Positions 41,492 to 50,747 are shown, numbered from the stretch's first letter. The stretch: 64,000 bases of DNA from Candidatus Anderseniibacteriota bacterium (GCA_021414205.1 JAIOOW010000003.1:1-64000); one strand, 5' to 3'. Notes: generated from the letters alone by a model not told the origin. A program made the numbers and translations.

Positions 41492-44317
41492 ATGCCTACA
41501 CGCAAATACAACAGACATCACCATATCGCGACATCGCTCTCGCGTAGATTTTTTACAAAAAAAATCTTTTTTCGAGCGCTCTCTGGCATAGGAATTCTGC
41601 TCATAGTATTTGCCGGCGTAGTGCTCTGGTGGAGTCGAGACTTACCAGATCCGAGCAAGCTGCAGCCCGGCCATGTAGCCGAATCTACGAAAATATACGA
41701 CTCAACCGGCACACAGCTATTGTATGAGGTTGGCGATATTAAACACACAGAAGTGCCCCTTGATCAAATATCCAAATTCGCTGTTGATGCCCTGCTAGCA
41801 GCCGAAGACGACCAATTCTATAACGAACATGGCATATCTATCACGGGCATACTGCGCGGCGTTATCTTAAAACCCCTAAGCGGACAGCGAGCTGAGGGGG
41901 GTTCTACTATTACTCAGCAACTGGTAAAAAATTCCTTACTCACATCCGACAGAACCATTCAAAGAAAAGTAAAAGAATTGGTGTTGTCCTTGGAATTAGA
42001 GCAGCGATTCTCAAAAGACCAAATACTTTCAATGTATTTAAATAGTATTCCATACGGAAGTCGTGCATACGGGATAGAGTCTGCCTCACAAACGTTTTTT
42101 GGAAAATCGTCAAAAGATCTCGATATATCTCAAGCAGCCATCCTTGCAGCGCTCGTTCAAGCACCAAGCCACTATTCTCCATACGGATCATACCTCGATG
42201 ATTTAAAAACTCGCCAACAATACATTATTGGACGAATGGCGACGCTTAACATGATAACGAAAGACCAGGCAGAACAAGCAAAAGCAGAACCTCTCGCTTT
42301 CCAGCCTCAAACTGACAACATCATTGCGCCACACTTCGTTTTCTATATTCAAGACCTCCTCGACCAAGAATACGGCGCGCAAGTAGTTGATCAAGGTGGC
42401 TTAAAAATCATCACCACACTTGATATGCGTTTACAGAAAATAGCAGAGGATACGCTCAAGAAATATCAAGCGAAACTCACTGCGAATGGTGCAAAAAATG
42501 CCTCAATCGTCGCAATTGATCCGAAAAATGGAAATATTCTGGCAATGGTCGGCTCAATTGATTATTTCAATAAGGATATCGATGGAAACGTGAACGTATC
42601 TATCCGAAATCGCTCCCCAGGATCATCGTTCAAGCCTTTTATATACGCACAAGCGTTTGCGGAAGGATATAGACCGGAAACCCTATTAGTTGACGCCAAC
42701 ACTGACTTCGGCCAAGGATACACTCCTCAAAACTACGACCTCAAAGAACACGGGATCGTATCAATGAGAACGGCACTCGACAACTCTCTTAATATTCCCG
42801 CCGTAAAAACACTTTACTTAGCAGGTGTTAAGAATGTCGTAGCGCTTGCCCAAAAAATGGGTATTCCAACTCTGACAAACCCTGATCAATACGGGCTATC
42901 TCTTGCGCTTGGAGGTGGCGACGTAACCCTTCTCGACATGACGTCGGCATATGGCGTATTTGCAAACGAAGGGGTCCAATTTCCTCCGCGAGCTATCTTG
43001 AAAATCGATCACGGAAGTCAGAACGTATTCGACTCAAGTAAAAATCAGCCTCAAGGCAATGCAGCACTTGATCCTCAAATAGCGCGGATTGTTACAAACG
43101 TACTATCGGACAATAATGCCCGCGGCATGGTATTCGGGCTTAACAGCTATTTGCAGCTTGGAGCACGCCCGGTTGCTGCTAAAACAGGAACCTCTCAAGA
43201 CTTTAGAGACGGTTGGACATACGGGTATACCCCTTCCCTAGTTGCTGGTGTATGGACGGGCAATAATGATAACTCCCCAATGAGAAATAACTCAGACGGG
43301 GTCGTAACTGCCGGTCCTATTTGGAACACATTTATGAAACAAGCCCTCAGCAATACTCCAATAGAACAGTTCACCGCTCCAGAACCTCTCTCGCCGGCAA
43401 GCAATAGCATGGTCAACGGACAATTACCGCAAGTCAAAGGAAAATGGGTTGCGGACACCCAAACACTCTATACCCCAGACTGTCCGATTGACGCGGGAGA
43501 AATGAGGACGTTTGAAGAAGTGCACAGTATTCTATTTTATACGAGAAGAGGTGACCCGAATGGCCCACCTCCTGCCCAAGCAGAGTCAGACCCTCAATTC
43601 GCCAGCTGGGAAAATGGCGTATCGGCATGGATAGCTAAGCAGAATCAAGCAAACCAAGCAGACCCAACGCAGCCAATATACACATCCTCGCTTCCGACCC
43701 CTTCGTGCAACATAGGAAGCTCCGATGAATTGCCTCAAGTGCGCATCACTTCGCCTGCAGAAACAATTCTTCGAAGCAGTCCCGTAACAGTTACTGCCAC
43801 CGTCGACTCTAGCCACCCACTCAAGACTGTTCGCTTCTTGCTCGATGGACAAGAAATAGCCTCATTGCAACCAGGCGACTCTTATAAGGCATCCTTCTCA
43901 TTCCCTTCATCATTCGCAGGAAGAAAAACACTCGTTATTCAAGCTATAACACAGGATAACCTCATTGGAACGGCACACAGGACCTTTATTATCAATCCAG
44001 ATCCATCAGCTCCAATCGTTACCCTAAACGTCCCTCAAAATGGCTCAACCGTGGCATCTCTGCCATACACCATCAAAGTAACTGCAACGGCCCACGCAGG
44101 CATAGACTTTGTAGATATTCTATACACAAAAGATGGTGGAAACGGCACGCAACGAATTGCGCGAGTAACTGCTCCATCTGCAAGCGGTCCTAATAGATGG
44201 GACACCACCTGGCAAGACTCAAGCGGTCCGGGAACATACCACATATACGCTGTTGCATACGACAAGACAGGCAACACGACGCAATCAAGCGTAAATACCG
44301 TAAACGTTCAGCAATAA
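41492..44317 (+). CDS. Class A penicillin-binding protein with C-terminal Ig-like domains
   Basis: 941 residues. One N-terminal helix (about 28-47) precedes a GT51 glycosyltransferase domain (E105 in AAEDDQFY, GGSTITQQ at 136-143). A transpeptidase domain follows with SPGSSFKP (SxxK), DNSLNIP (SxN) and KTGTS. Beyond about residue 740 two beta-sandwich, Ig-like domains follow (VRITSPAETI and VTLNVPQNGST). The protein polymerises and crosslinks peptidoglycan. Starting 3 bases after the ligase-protease gene places that pair in a cell-wall context. Confidence 0.95.
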   Translation: MPTRKYNRHHHIATSLSRRFFTKKIFFRALSGIGILLIVFAGVVLWWSRDLPDPSKLQPGHVAESTKIYDSTGTQLLYEVGDIKHTEVPLDQISKFAVDALLAAEDDQFYNEHGISITGILRGVILKPLSGQRAEGGSTITQQLVKNSLLTSDRTIQRKVKELVLSLELEQRFSKDQILSMYLNSIPYGSRAYGIESASQTFFGKSSKDLDISQAAILAALVQAPSHYSPYGSYLDDLKTRQQYIIGRMATLNMITKDQAEQAKAEPLAFQPQTDNIIAPHFVFYIQDLLDQEYGAQVVDQGGLKIITTLDMRLQKIAEDTLKKYQAKLTANGAKNASIVAIDPKNGNILAMVGSIDYFNKDIDGNVNVSIRNRSPGSSFKPFIYAQAFAEGYRPETLLVDANTDFGQGYTPQNYDLKEHGIVSMRTALDNSLNIPAVKTLYLAGVKNVVALAQKMGIPTLTNPDQYGLSLALGGGDVTLLDMTSAYGVFANEGVQFPPRAILKIDHGSQNVFDSSKNQPQGNAALDPQIARIVTNVLSDNNARGMVFGLNSYLQLGARPVAAKTGTSQDFRDGWTYGYTPSLVAGVWTGNNDNSPMRNNSDGVVTAGPIWNTFMKQALSNTPIEQFTAPEPLSPASNSMVNGQLPQVKGKWVADTQTLYTPDCPIDAGEMRTFEEVHSILFYTRRGDPNGPPPAQAESDPQFASWENGVSAWIAKQNQANQADPTQPIYTSSLPTPSCNIGSSDELPQVRITSPAETILRSSPVTVTATVDSSHPLKTVRFLLDGQEIASLQPGDSYKASFSFPSSFAGRKTLVIQAITQDNLIGTAHRTFIINPDPSAPIVTLNVPQNGSTVASLPYTIKVTATAHAGIDFVDILYTKDGGNGTQRIARVTAPSASGPNRWDTTWQDSSGPGTYHIYAVAYDKTGNTTQSSVNTVNVQQ

Positions 44318-44328
44318 GCGCCCAAAAA

Positions 44329-45039
44329 CTACGATGGATGCATGAATTCTTTCCAGCGAAGATACAGCTCCGCCGTCGCGATAATGTCGCGAGCGTTATA
44401 CTGGGCAATTTCAAATCCGCGCCCATCCTTATACGCCTGGGCCACATCTTTACCAGCAATTCCACCGCCCTTTGGGCTCTCAATACCCATTGCAGTTGTC
44501 CATAAGTGCAGACTTCCCGCCCGCTGCACAGACCCATAATATCGCAATTGGTCATATAAATCGGTGTGTATCATTCCACCCCAAGACTTATTGCCGAATC
44601 GATTACTCATCAAATCACGCGATACGTGCACGCCATTAACACCAGAACGCGCGATCAAATAAGGAATATCAAACCCGCGCCCATTGAATGTTATACACTC
44701 ATCGTACTGAGAAACGCCTCCCCAAAACGCCTCTAACATACTCTTTTCGCTCCTTTGTTTGTAGGTAATATTACCCTCAACAACTTCCCCATGCTCAGCC
44801 GTAGGGTCTTGGAAAGAAACAACCCCAGTCTTCTGCTCTAGGTCATATACCCCAATCACAACAACCTGCCCCATCAATGGAGAAAACTGCAGTTCCTGGA
44901 CGCGCTTATTAAACTCCTCATCATATTCGGGGGTTCCTTTCTCAAATCCAATATGCTCAAGAATGTCTTTTTTTGTGACCTCGTCAAAGGCATCAAAATC
45001 ATTCCCAACCGTCTCAATGTCTACAACAATTCGTTTCAT
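44329..45039 (-). CDS. DEDD-family 3'-5' exonuclease (PolB-like, PF10108 type)
   Basis: 236 residues. Exo I is VVDIETVG, Exo II is TFNGRGFDIPYL and Exo III is YNARDIIAT, giving the four acidic residues of a DnaQ-like fold. It matches the predicted 3'-5' exonuclease related to family B polymerase proofreading domains. It follows dciA by 2 bases at the end of the dnaN-recF operon, so it may act in replication or repair. Its end is 11 bases from the convergent PBP. Confidence 0.8.
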   Translation of the reverse strand: MKRIVVDIETVGNDFDAFDEVTKKDILEHIGFEKGTPEYDEEFNKRVQELQFSPLMGQVVVIGVYDLEQKTGVVSFQDPTAEHGEVVEGNITYKQRSEKSMLEAFWGGVSQYDECITFNGRGFDIPYLIARSGVNGVHVSRDLMSNRFGNKSWGGMIHTDLYDQLRYYGSVQRAGSLHLWTTAMGIESPKGGGIAGKDVAQAYKDGRGFEIAQYNARDIIATAELYLRWKEFMHPS

Positions 45040-45041
45040 AT

Positions 45042-45314
45042 CTACTCCAGCATAACGCGAATACTCCCAATCTCACAATCCAGCTCTTTTTTCACCTTCT
45101 CACGCACGTCATGCTCAGCGAGAAGCGCCGTCTGGGCAGCCAAGGGGTCATGAAGACGAATACGAACAATAACCCCCATGCCGCTGACTGCGCAGTACAC
45201 CGCATCTGTGTGTAATAGCTCGCGATAAAAATGCTCAACGTAATACTGAATATCGGCATCAGTAATGTCCACTGATCGCTTCTCAAATAATCCAGATACC
45301 GACTGAAAAGCCAT
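45042..45314 (-). CDS. DciA-like (DUF721) helicase-loading protein
   Basis: 90 residues from the ATG at 45314, 7 bases after the recF stop; an upstream in-frame start would overlap recF. The C-terminal half, VIVRIRLHDPLAAQTALLA followed by an amphipathic helix and IGSIRVML, has the KH-like pattern of DUF721. DciA is the ancestral loader of the DnaB helicase and is often next to recF. It is short for the family and lacks the extended tail. Confidence 0.65.
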   Translation of the reverse strand: MAFQSVSGLFEKRSVDITDADIQYYVEHFYRELLHTDAVYCAVSGMGVIVRIRLHDPLAAQTALLAEHDVREKVKKELDCEIGSIRVMLE

Positions 45315-45321
45315 AACAAAC

Positions 45322-46386
45322 CTACGAGGAAGCAAGCGTCCTGATATCAATAATAGCAACATCGCTCTTCGCCCGAATTGCTTCTGGAATCGATGTACAC
45401 GTCAAAATTGTTTGCGATCCAGGAAGGTGACTCAGCAAACTCTCCTGCCTTACAGGGTCAAGCTCGCTCAATATTTCATCGAAAAGCAAAATTGGATTCC
45501 GACCTATTCGTTGCTCTATAAAGGCGCGAGAAGCAACCTTAATAGCAATAACAAGTCCTCGAACTTGACCCCGAGAAAGTACCGCATCCGCCGGCCTACC
45601 ATCTACAGCAACAGCTAGATCATCTCGATGAGGGCCATAAAGCGTATGCTTATATTTTTTCTCATACTCCCAAGATTCGTACAAAATATCTCCCAAGGAC
45701 TCAGTAGATGGTGCGCCTAATGTAAGGGAAACCCGAATATCCCGATCTTCAAAAAAAAGTTCTTTATACAGTGCGGAAACACGATTATTTAAAAAATCCA
45801 CAAACTCAAGCCGCTCAAACCAAATCGGCTGTGCATATTCAACCAACAAGCTCGTCCAAGCCTGAATATCTTCAAACGTTTTCGCATGCTTAATCGCCAT
45901 ATTCCGCTGACGCAATACTCTATGATATTGAACAATACTAGATAAATACTTCTGAGAACCCGCAAGCGCAGAATTTAAGAAATTTCTCCTTCCGACCGGC
46001 CCCCTATTGAACAAAAACGCATCCTCTGGGAGAAAAGCTACGTAAGGATACTTCCCGAAAAACGTAACAGGAGAAACGAGGGATCCATTTTCCTGAATAC
46101 GCATTTTTTTCTGCGCCACAGTGTACTCAACCGACAGCTTTACTAACCCCTCCTCCGTATCAACCTGCCCCTGAACCACAAAACTATCCCTTCCCCAAGA
46201 AACGCACTCCTCTGCCCGCGAACGAAACGATCTCGCACGAAGCATCATAACAATTGCTTCTAAAAAATTGGTTTTTCCGCTTGCGTTTGGGGCCAAAACT
46301 GCAATAAGGGGCGCTTCTGGAAAAACAAGCTGATCAATATGATCAAAATTCCGAAACTGGTGCGCCGAAAAAGAATAAATTCTCAT
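45322..46386 (-). CDS. recF: DNA replication and repair protein RecF
   Basis: 354 residues, normal length. Walker A is LAPNASGKTNFLEAI, the signature is LSRGQVRGLVIAIK, and Walker B with D-loop is LLFDEILSELDPVRQ. The N-terminus (MRIYSFSAHQFRNF) fits RecF. It loads RecA at gapped DNA. It lies 3 bases after dnaN and 7 bases before dciA. Confidence 0.95.
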   Translation of the reverse strand: MRIYSFSAHQFRNFDHIDQLVFPEAPLIAVLAPNASGKTNFLEAIVMMLRARSFRSRAEECVSWGRDSFVVQGQVDTEEGLVKLSVEYTVAQKKMRIQENGSLVSPVTFFGKYPYVAFLPEDAFLFNRGPVGRRNFLNSALAGSQKYLSSIVQYHRVLRQRNMAIKHAKTFEDIQAWTSLLVEYAQPIWFERLEFVDFLNNRVSALYKELFFEDRDIRVSLTLGAPSTESLGDILYESWEYEKKYKHTLYGPHRDDLAVAVDGRPADAVLSRGQVRGLVIAIKVASRAFIEQRIGRNPILLFDEILSELDPVRQESLLSHLPGSQTILTCTSIPEAIRAKSDVAIIDIRTLASS

Positions 46387-46389
46387 ACA

Positions 46390-47490
46390 CTACGCCTGAA
46401 TAGGCATCACAACATACGTATACACACTCCCCTTATCCTGCTGCCGAAATACGAGGGGGTCATATTGCCCGGAGAAAAACAACACACATTCACTACTCGT
46501 TATATGGGAGATGCCATCAATAATATACTGAATATTAACAAGAACAGACATGTCCTCACCCTCGCCAGAAATCGGTAATCTAACTTCACCCTCGCCAAGC
46601 TCACCACCAGCAACTTTAGTAACAAGCTCCTGTTCACCAAACTTAATAACAACAGACACCCGCCGCGACTCCTTTGGCAGGAAAACAGATACCGTTTTTA
46701 ATGCTCGAGATAACTCACTCCTCCCCACACGAACCTCGCTCGTGTGCGTAGTTGGAATAATATCCTCATACCGAGGATACTCCCCATCAACAATTCGAGA
46801 AGTTAACTCAACACCATCAGCACTAAATGAAATATAATTATCATGAATCGCCACCCGAACTTGCGACTGCCCCGTAAATAACCGAGTAACCTCCTGCGCA
46901 GAAGAAAGCGGTAAAATCGCAGAAACATCCCCTTGAAAATCACTCTCAACTACATATTCAGCCAAGCGAAAAGAGTCCGTTGCGGCAATCCGTAACTTTT
47001 TCTCTCTCCACACCAGAAATACGCTGCGAATCTCAGGGCGAGTCTCCTCACGAGCAGCAGAAAATAGTACGCGACTAAGCCCTCCACATAAATCATCACC
47101 AGATAACGTAACAAGCTGATCCCCACCAGCTTCTGGGAGTAGTGGGTATTCTTCCGGATCAGATGAAGAAAATTGTGCGCGAAAACCTTTTGTAGAAATG
47201 TGCACAAGCTCACCTTTGCGTTCAAGAGTAATTGGGTTTCCAGAAGGAAGCTGTTGCACATACTCAAAAAAACGCTTCGCAGGAAGCACGCAGCTACCCT
47301 CAGCGTCCATTTTCCCACCAATAATGGTCCGTACTCCAACTTCCAGATCCGTCGTTGTTAGGATGAGTGTATTTTGCTCTACGCGAAGAAGTATGTGTTG
47401 CAAGATTGGTAGTTGAGAATTCTTCCCAGCAATAGGCGCTGTGTTAGATACGCCTCGTAATAAGTTTTCCTGCGTGCACGTGAACTTCAT
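46390..47490 (-). CDS. dnaN: DNA polymerase III beta sliding clamp
   Basis: 366 residues in three clamp domains. MKFTCTQENLLRGVSNT, LPILQHILLRVEQNTLILT, and the closing FSGQYDPLVFRQQDKGSVYTYVVMP are typical. It rings DNA and tethers polymerase III. It heads the recF-dciA-exo operon leftward. A TATATA element lies 5 bases before its ATG. It is the first gene left of the origin. Confidence 0.97.
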   Translation of the reverse strand: MKFTCTQENLLRGVSNTAPIAGKNSQLPILQHILLRVEQNTLILTTTDLEVGVRTIIGGKMDAEGSCVLPAKRFFEYVQQLPSGNPITLERKGELVHISTKGFRAQFSSSDPEEYPLLPEAGGDQLVTLSGDDLCGGLSRVLFSAAREETRPEIRSVFLVWREKKLRIAATDSFRLAEYVVESDFQGDVSAILPLSSAQEVTRLFTGQSQVRVAIHDNYISFSADGVELTSRIVDGEYPRYEDIIPTTHTSEVRVGRSELSRALKTVSVFLPKESRRVSVVIKFGEQELVTKVAGGELGEGEVRLPISGEGEDMSVLVNIQYIIDGISHITSSECVLFFSGQYDPLVFRQQDKGSVYTYVVMPIQA

Positions 47491-47720
47491 AATTATATAT
47501 AGTTAGTTATACGTTATTATAGTGAAGAGAAAATCTGTGGATAATCGAATTTTTATTCTTAGTGTAGAGATTTTTTTTGGGAAAACGTGTGGAAACCGTG
47601 ATGGATTTCTGTGTATGGATCGGTGTGTATCTACGGGATGCTGTGTGCATAATCTAATAACTTTTTATTTATAGACAAGTTTTCCGCTCTTTATAGAGTG
47701 TTGTGCACACTCTTCCCACA
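47491..47720. other. oriC: Predicted replication origin (dnaA-dnaN gap)
   Basis: 230 bases without a gene. On the plus strand it holds TGTGGATAA (47536-47544, perfect DnaA box in the inverse sense), TGTGGAAAC (47588-47596) and TGTGCATAA (47644-47652, one mismatch). An A/T-rich tract at 47650-47690 could be the unwinding element. Strand composition also flips here: plus-strand G exceeds C to the right and C exceeds G to the left, across two genes of the same orientation. Confidence 0.75.
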
Positions 47721-49118
47721 TCATGCATAAATCCTTTCTCGCAAGAAGCTGATCTCTTGTGATAACTCCTCATCATTATCAATAAGTTTTTCTATTTTTT
47801 CGCATGCATGCATGGCAGTTGTGTGGTCTCGTCCGCTAAAATGTTCACCAATAGATGGAAAGGACATATTGCTTTCTCTTCGAAGGATGTACATTGCAAC
47901 CTGGCGTGGTCGCACGATTTCTTTTTTTCTGGACTTTCCGCACAATTCCTCATGGGAAATATTATAGTAAGAGCTTACTGCGGAAATAATTTCCTCCGCG
48001 TTTACTGTTTTGCGTTGAGGTTTTTCAATAAGATCTTTAAGTACTCGCTTAGCATATTCCAGGGTTATTTTTTCGTGATGGAGGTCAAAGTATGCTGCTA
48101 CCTTATTAAGCGCTCCTTCCAATTCTCGTACGTTGCTTTGAATGTTTTTTGCTATATAGGAGAGCGCGTCGGAATCGATGTCTATATTTCTGAGGTCTCG
48201 TTTTTCTTCTAGGATTGCAAGGCGGGTTTCGTAGTCTGGCCGCTTTACGTCAGCTATCATGCCGGCAGATAATCTTGATGATAGGCGCTCTTGGAGTGCT
48301 GGGATAGCTGATGGTGGGCGATCGCTGCTTAAAATAATTTGCTTGTTTTGATTATGGAGTGTGTTAAATGTATAGAAGAGCTCCTCTTGAGTTTTGTCTT
48401 TGCCCGCAAAAAACTGAACGTCGTCAATAATAAACATATCCACGTCTCGGTAGCGCTTTTTAAATTGCTGTATAGTCCCCTCTCGGAGAGATTCGACGAA
48501 TTCATTCGCAAATTTTTCAGATGCTACATACATAACAGTGAATCCGGGATTTGCTGCGATAACTGCATTTCCTACTGCTTGTAGGAGGTGTGTTTTTCCC
48601 AAACCAACTCCGCCGTAAATAAAAAGAGGGTTATATGTTTCACCTGGATGCTCGGCAACCGCTCTGCACGCTGCGTGCGCAATTTCGTTACTTGTACCAA
48701 CTACGAATGTGTCGAATGTGTACTTTTTATTGAGAGGTATTGAGGATGGTGATGGTTGCTTGGTTGGGTATTTTGCGATGTGATCGGATGATGACGGAGT
48801 ATTTTCGTTTTTTGCGGTATTTTTTTGAGCCACAATGCGAATATTTTTCTTGGAAATGCGCCGATCGGTATTCTTGGATGCAATAGAGAATTTGATGTCA
48901 GATATAGAGTTGTCTATCCCCTGGATTACTTCAAGGATGAGTGGTTTGTATTTTTTAGATAACCATTCGTATGCAAAAGGGTTTTGAGTTTCGATAATCG
49001 CCACGTCGTTTGTACGCTCTTTGATATTTGTGTTTCGAAACCATGTAAGGAAGTTCCCCTTACTCACGCGGAGCTCCAGTTGATCAAGTGCTACCTTCCA
49101 AAGTTGAGTGTCTTTCAT
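47721..49118 (-). CDS. dnaA: Chromosomal replication initiator DnaA
   Basis: 465 residues from the ATG at 49118, which gives the usual MxxxxLW opening; a Met seven codons upstream is possible. Domain I runs to about residue 85, then a Ser/Asn linker. Domain III has Walker A FIYGGVGLGKTHLLQA and Walker B MFIIDDVQFF. Domain IV ends with GRDHTTAMHACEKIE, the DNA-binding signature. The protein opens the origin at the flanking DnaA boxes and probably controls its own promoter. Confidence 0.97.
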   Translation of the reverse strand: MKDTQLWKVALDQLELRVSKGNFLTWFRNTNIKERTNDVAIIETQNPFAYEWLSKKYKPLILEVIQGIDNSISDIKFSIASKNTDRRISKKNIRIVAQKNTAKNENTPSSSDHIAKYPTKQPSPSSIPLNKKYTFDTFVVGTSNEIAHAACRAVAEHPGETYNPLFIYGGVGLGKTHLLQAVGNAVIAANPGFTVMYVASEKFANEFVESLREGTIQQFKKRYRDVDMFIIDDVQFFAGKDKTQEELFYTFNTLHNQNKQIILSSDRPPSAIPALQERLSSRLSAGMIADVKRPDYETRLAILEEKRDLRNIDIDSDALSYIAKNIQSNVRELEGALNKVAAYFDLHHEKITLEYAKRVLKDLIEKPQRKTVNAEEIISAVSSYYNISHEELCGKSRKKEIVRPRQVAMYILRRESNMSFPSIGEHFSGRDHTTAMHACEKIEKLIDNDEELSQEISFLRERIYA

Positions 49119-49264
49119 ATGCAAGCAGAATCGTATCATGGTTATCCACAGCTGTGTACAGTCCGTAAGGTTGAAAATGTGGAAAAGGTGTTGATAATGT
49201 GTGTAAAAAATAGTTGATGGTCCTGACTATTGACTTTATAGCGCCTATAAAGCATCATTGGGAA
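49119..49264. promoter_or_regulatory. dnaA-rpmH intergenic region with DnaA boxes
   Basis: 146 bases. It contains TTATCCACA (49142-49150, perfect DnaA box), TGTGGAAAA (49178-49186) and TGTTGATAA (49189-49197). Placed just upstream of dnaA and rpmH, it may be the second part of a bipartite origin or a site for autoregulation of dnaA. Confidence 0.6.
49223..49251 (+). promoter_or_regulatory. Possible rpmH promoter
   Basis: CTGACT (49223-49228), 17 bases, TATAAA (49246-49251), then 13 bases to the rpmH ATG. The leader would be about 6-7 bases. An overlapping TTGATG/TATAGC pair is an alternative. Confidence 0.4.
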
Positions 49265-49405
49265 ATGCCAAAACGTACCTACCAACCAAGTAAGCGTCGC
49301 CGAGCTCGTCGGTTTGGTTTTCTGATTCGCAAGAAAAAGCACCAAGGAGTACTTGCTCGCCGAAGAAAACGAGGGCGCGCTCGCCTTGCTGTTAAGACTT
49401 CCTAA
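49265..49405 (+). CDS. rpmH: 50S ribosomal protein L34
   Basis: 46 residues from the ATG at 49265. MPKRTYQPSKRRRARRFGF and LARRRKRGRARLAV are the L34 signature; it is almost entirely basic. It binds 23S rRNA. The order rpmH-rnpA-yidD-yidC-jag next to dnaA is the ancient bacterial origin cluster. Confidence 0.97.
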   Translation: MPKRTYQPSKRRRARRFGFLIRKKKHQGVLARRRKRGRARLAVKTS

Positions 49406-49407
49406 TT

Positions 49408-49746
49408 ATGTTGCAGCCCCAAAATAGGCTGCGGGACTCAGTTGAGATTATGGAAACGCTCCGACAAGGAGCGCGTTTTCATGTATCGTTTTGCGATATC
49501 TACATAAAGCCTGCCCCAGGGGGTAAGGCCCGCTTAGCCTGCATTGTGGGAAAGCGCGTTCACGCATCAGCTGTTAAGCGACACCTGGCTCAAAGAAGGC
49601 TTCGGGCAGCCTCTGCACAACTTTTGCCCGCAATACAGGCCCCTTGCAATATCGTGATTGTGGGCACGGATAGTGTAATATTACATATGGACTTTAATAG
49701 TCTTGTACGAGAGCTATATTATGGAATTCTTCAAGGCGTTGAATAG
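49408..49746 (+). CDS. rnpA: Ribonuclease P protein component with altered RNR motif
   Basis: 112 residues. The opening LQPQNRLRDS and the core ARLACIVGKRVHASAVKRH fit RnpA, as does the length. The normally near-invariant RNxxKRxxR helix reads RHLAQRRLR, so the Asn is His and the first Lys is Gln. The protein holds the RNase P RNA for tRNA 5' maturation. A hairpin (TTGCAGCC 49411-49418 / GGCTGCGG 49427-49434) starts immediately after its ATG. It is 2 bases after rpmH. Confidence 0.9.
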   Translation: MLQPQNRLRDSVEIMETLRQGARFHVSFCDIYIKPAPGGKARLACIVGKRVHASAVKRHLAQRRLRAASAQLLPAIQAPCNIVIVGTDSVILHMDFNSLVRELYYGILQGVE

Positions 49747-49966
49747 AGGTGTGAGTCGGCTAGTAATAGGTCTGATTGTATTATATCAGCACACTCTCTC
49801 GCCAGATCATGGACCATTTAAGTATGTGTACGGTGGGCCGGTATGTAAGTTTCATCCGACATGTTCCGAATACACTGCCCAAGCTATTCGCGAACATGGA
49901 ATAAGGGGTCTGTGGGCGGGCTTTAAGAGAGTTTTATCATGTAATCCATTTAGTAAGGTGCTATGA
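49721..49966 (+). CDS. yidD: Membrane protein insertion efficiency factor YidD
   Basis: 81 residues from the ATG at 49721, which overlaps the rnpA end by 26 bases. VLYQHTLSPDHGP, CKFHPTCSEYTAQAIREHG and the final CNPF are the YidD fingerprint, with three conserved Cys. It helps YidC insert proteins into the membrane. It is followed by yidC with a 4-base overlap. Confidence 0.93.
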   Translation: MEFFKALNRGVSRLVIGLIVLYQHTLSPDHGPFKYVYGGPVCKFHPTCSEYTAQAIREHGIRGLWAGFKRVLSCNPFSKVL

Positions 49967-50715
49967 ATATTATCTCCACAATTTATATAGAAGGACTGTT
50001 TCGGCCTCTGCTTAATTTATTGATTGGCATTACGAATATTACCCCTGGCCACGCAGTTGGTTGGGCCATTATTGTGGTCACAATTATTGTTCGCCTTATC
50101 TTGTTGCCATCCTTTTTACACCAGGCAAGGGCGATGCAAAAAAATCAGGAAAAAATGAAGTCGATACAATCTCAACTCGACGAAGCGAAGATAAAGCATA
50201 AGGACGATAAGGCGAAGCATGCGGAGGAGACAATGCGTATTTATAAGGAAGCAGGAGTTAATCCTGCTTCGGGGTGTTTGCCACTCATTATTCAGCTCCC
50301 TATCTTGCTTGCCCTCTATAGAGTATTTTTTTCAGGGTTAACCCCAAGCACATACCATTATTTATATTCATTCGTAGCTCACCCGGCGGTGCTTAGTTTC
50401 GCATTTTTGGGGATTAATTTGAATAGCCCGAGCCTTTTGCTTGGCGTAATTGCTGGCGCGCTTCAATTTATTCAGATGAAATTCTTAGCTCCACAGCAAC
50501 AGGCGCAACCTGGAGCAAATGAGGAAACTGCCGCAATGATGGCATCCATGCAAAAAAACATGATGTATATTTTCCCGGCGATGACTATTTTTATAGCACT
50601 TCGCCTCCCTGCTGCACTTGCGCTGTATTGGGCGGTTTCAACGTTGTTCGGAATTGTTCAGCAGGTTATTGTTCGCAGAACGTTGCACTTAACGACCAAT
50701 CCGCCGAACATTTGA
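49963..50715 (+). CDS. yidC: Membrane protein insertase YidC
   Basis: 250 residues, the short YidC/SpoIIIJ type without the large periplasmic domain. A membrane Arg lies in the first core helix (VTIIVRLILLP). A cytoplasmic coiled segment (KNQEKMKSIQSQL) and further helices follow, including AGVNPASGCLPLIIQLPILLALY and IFPAMTIFIAL. It inserts membrane proteins alone or with SecYEG. Confidence 0.95.
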   Translation: MNIISTIYIEGLFRPLLNLLIGITNITPGHAVGWAIIVVTIIVRLILLPSFLHQARAMQKNQEKMKSIQSQLDEAKIKHKDDKAKHAEETMRIYKEAGVNPASGCLPLIIQLPILLALYRVFFSGLTPSTYHYLYSFVAHPAVLSFAFLGINLNSPSLLLGVIAGALQFIQMKFLAPQQQAQPGANEETAAMMASMQKNMMYIFPAMTIFIALRLPAALALYWAVSTLFGIVQQVIVRRTLHLTTNPPNI

Positions 50716-50747
50716 TATTTTTAAGGTTTTTGCATACTGTGCAACAT

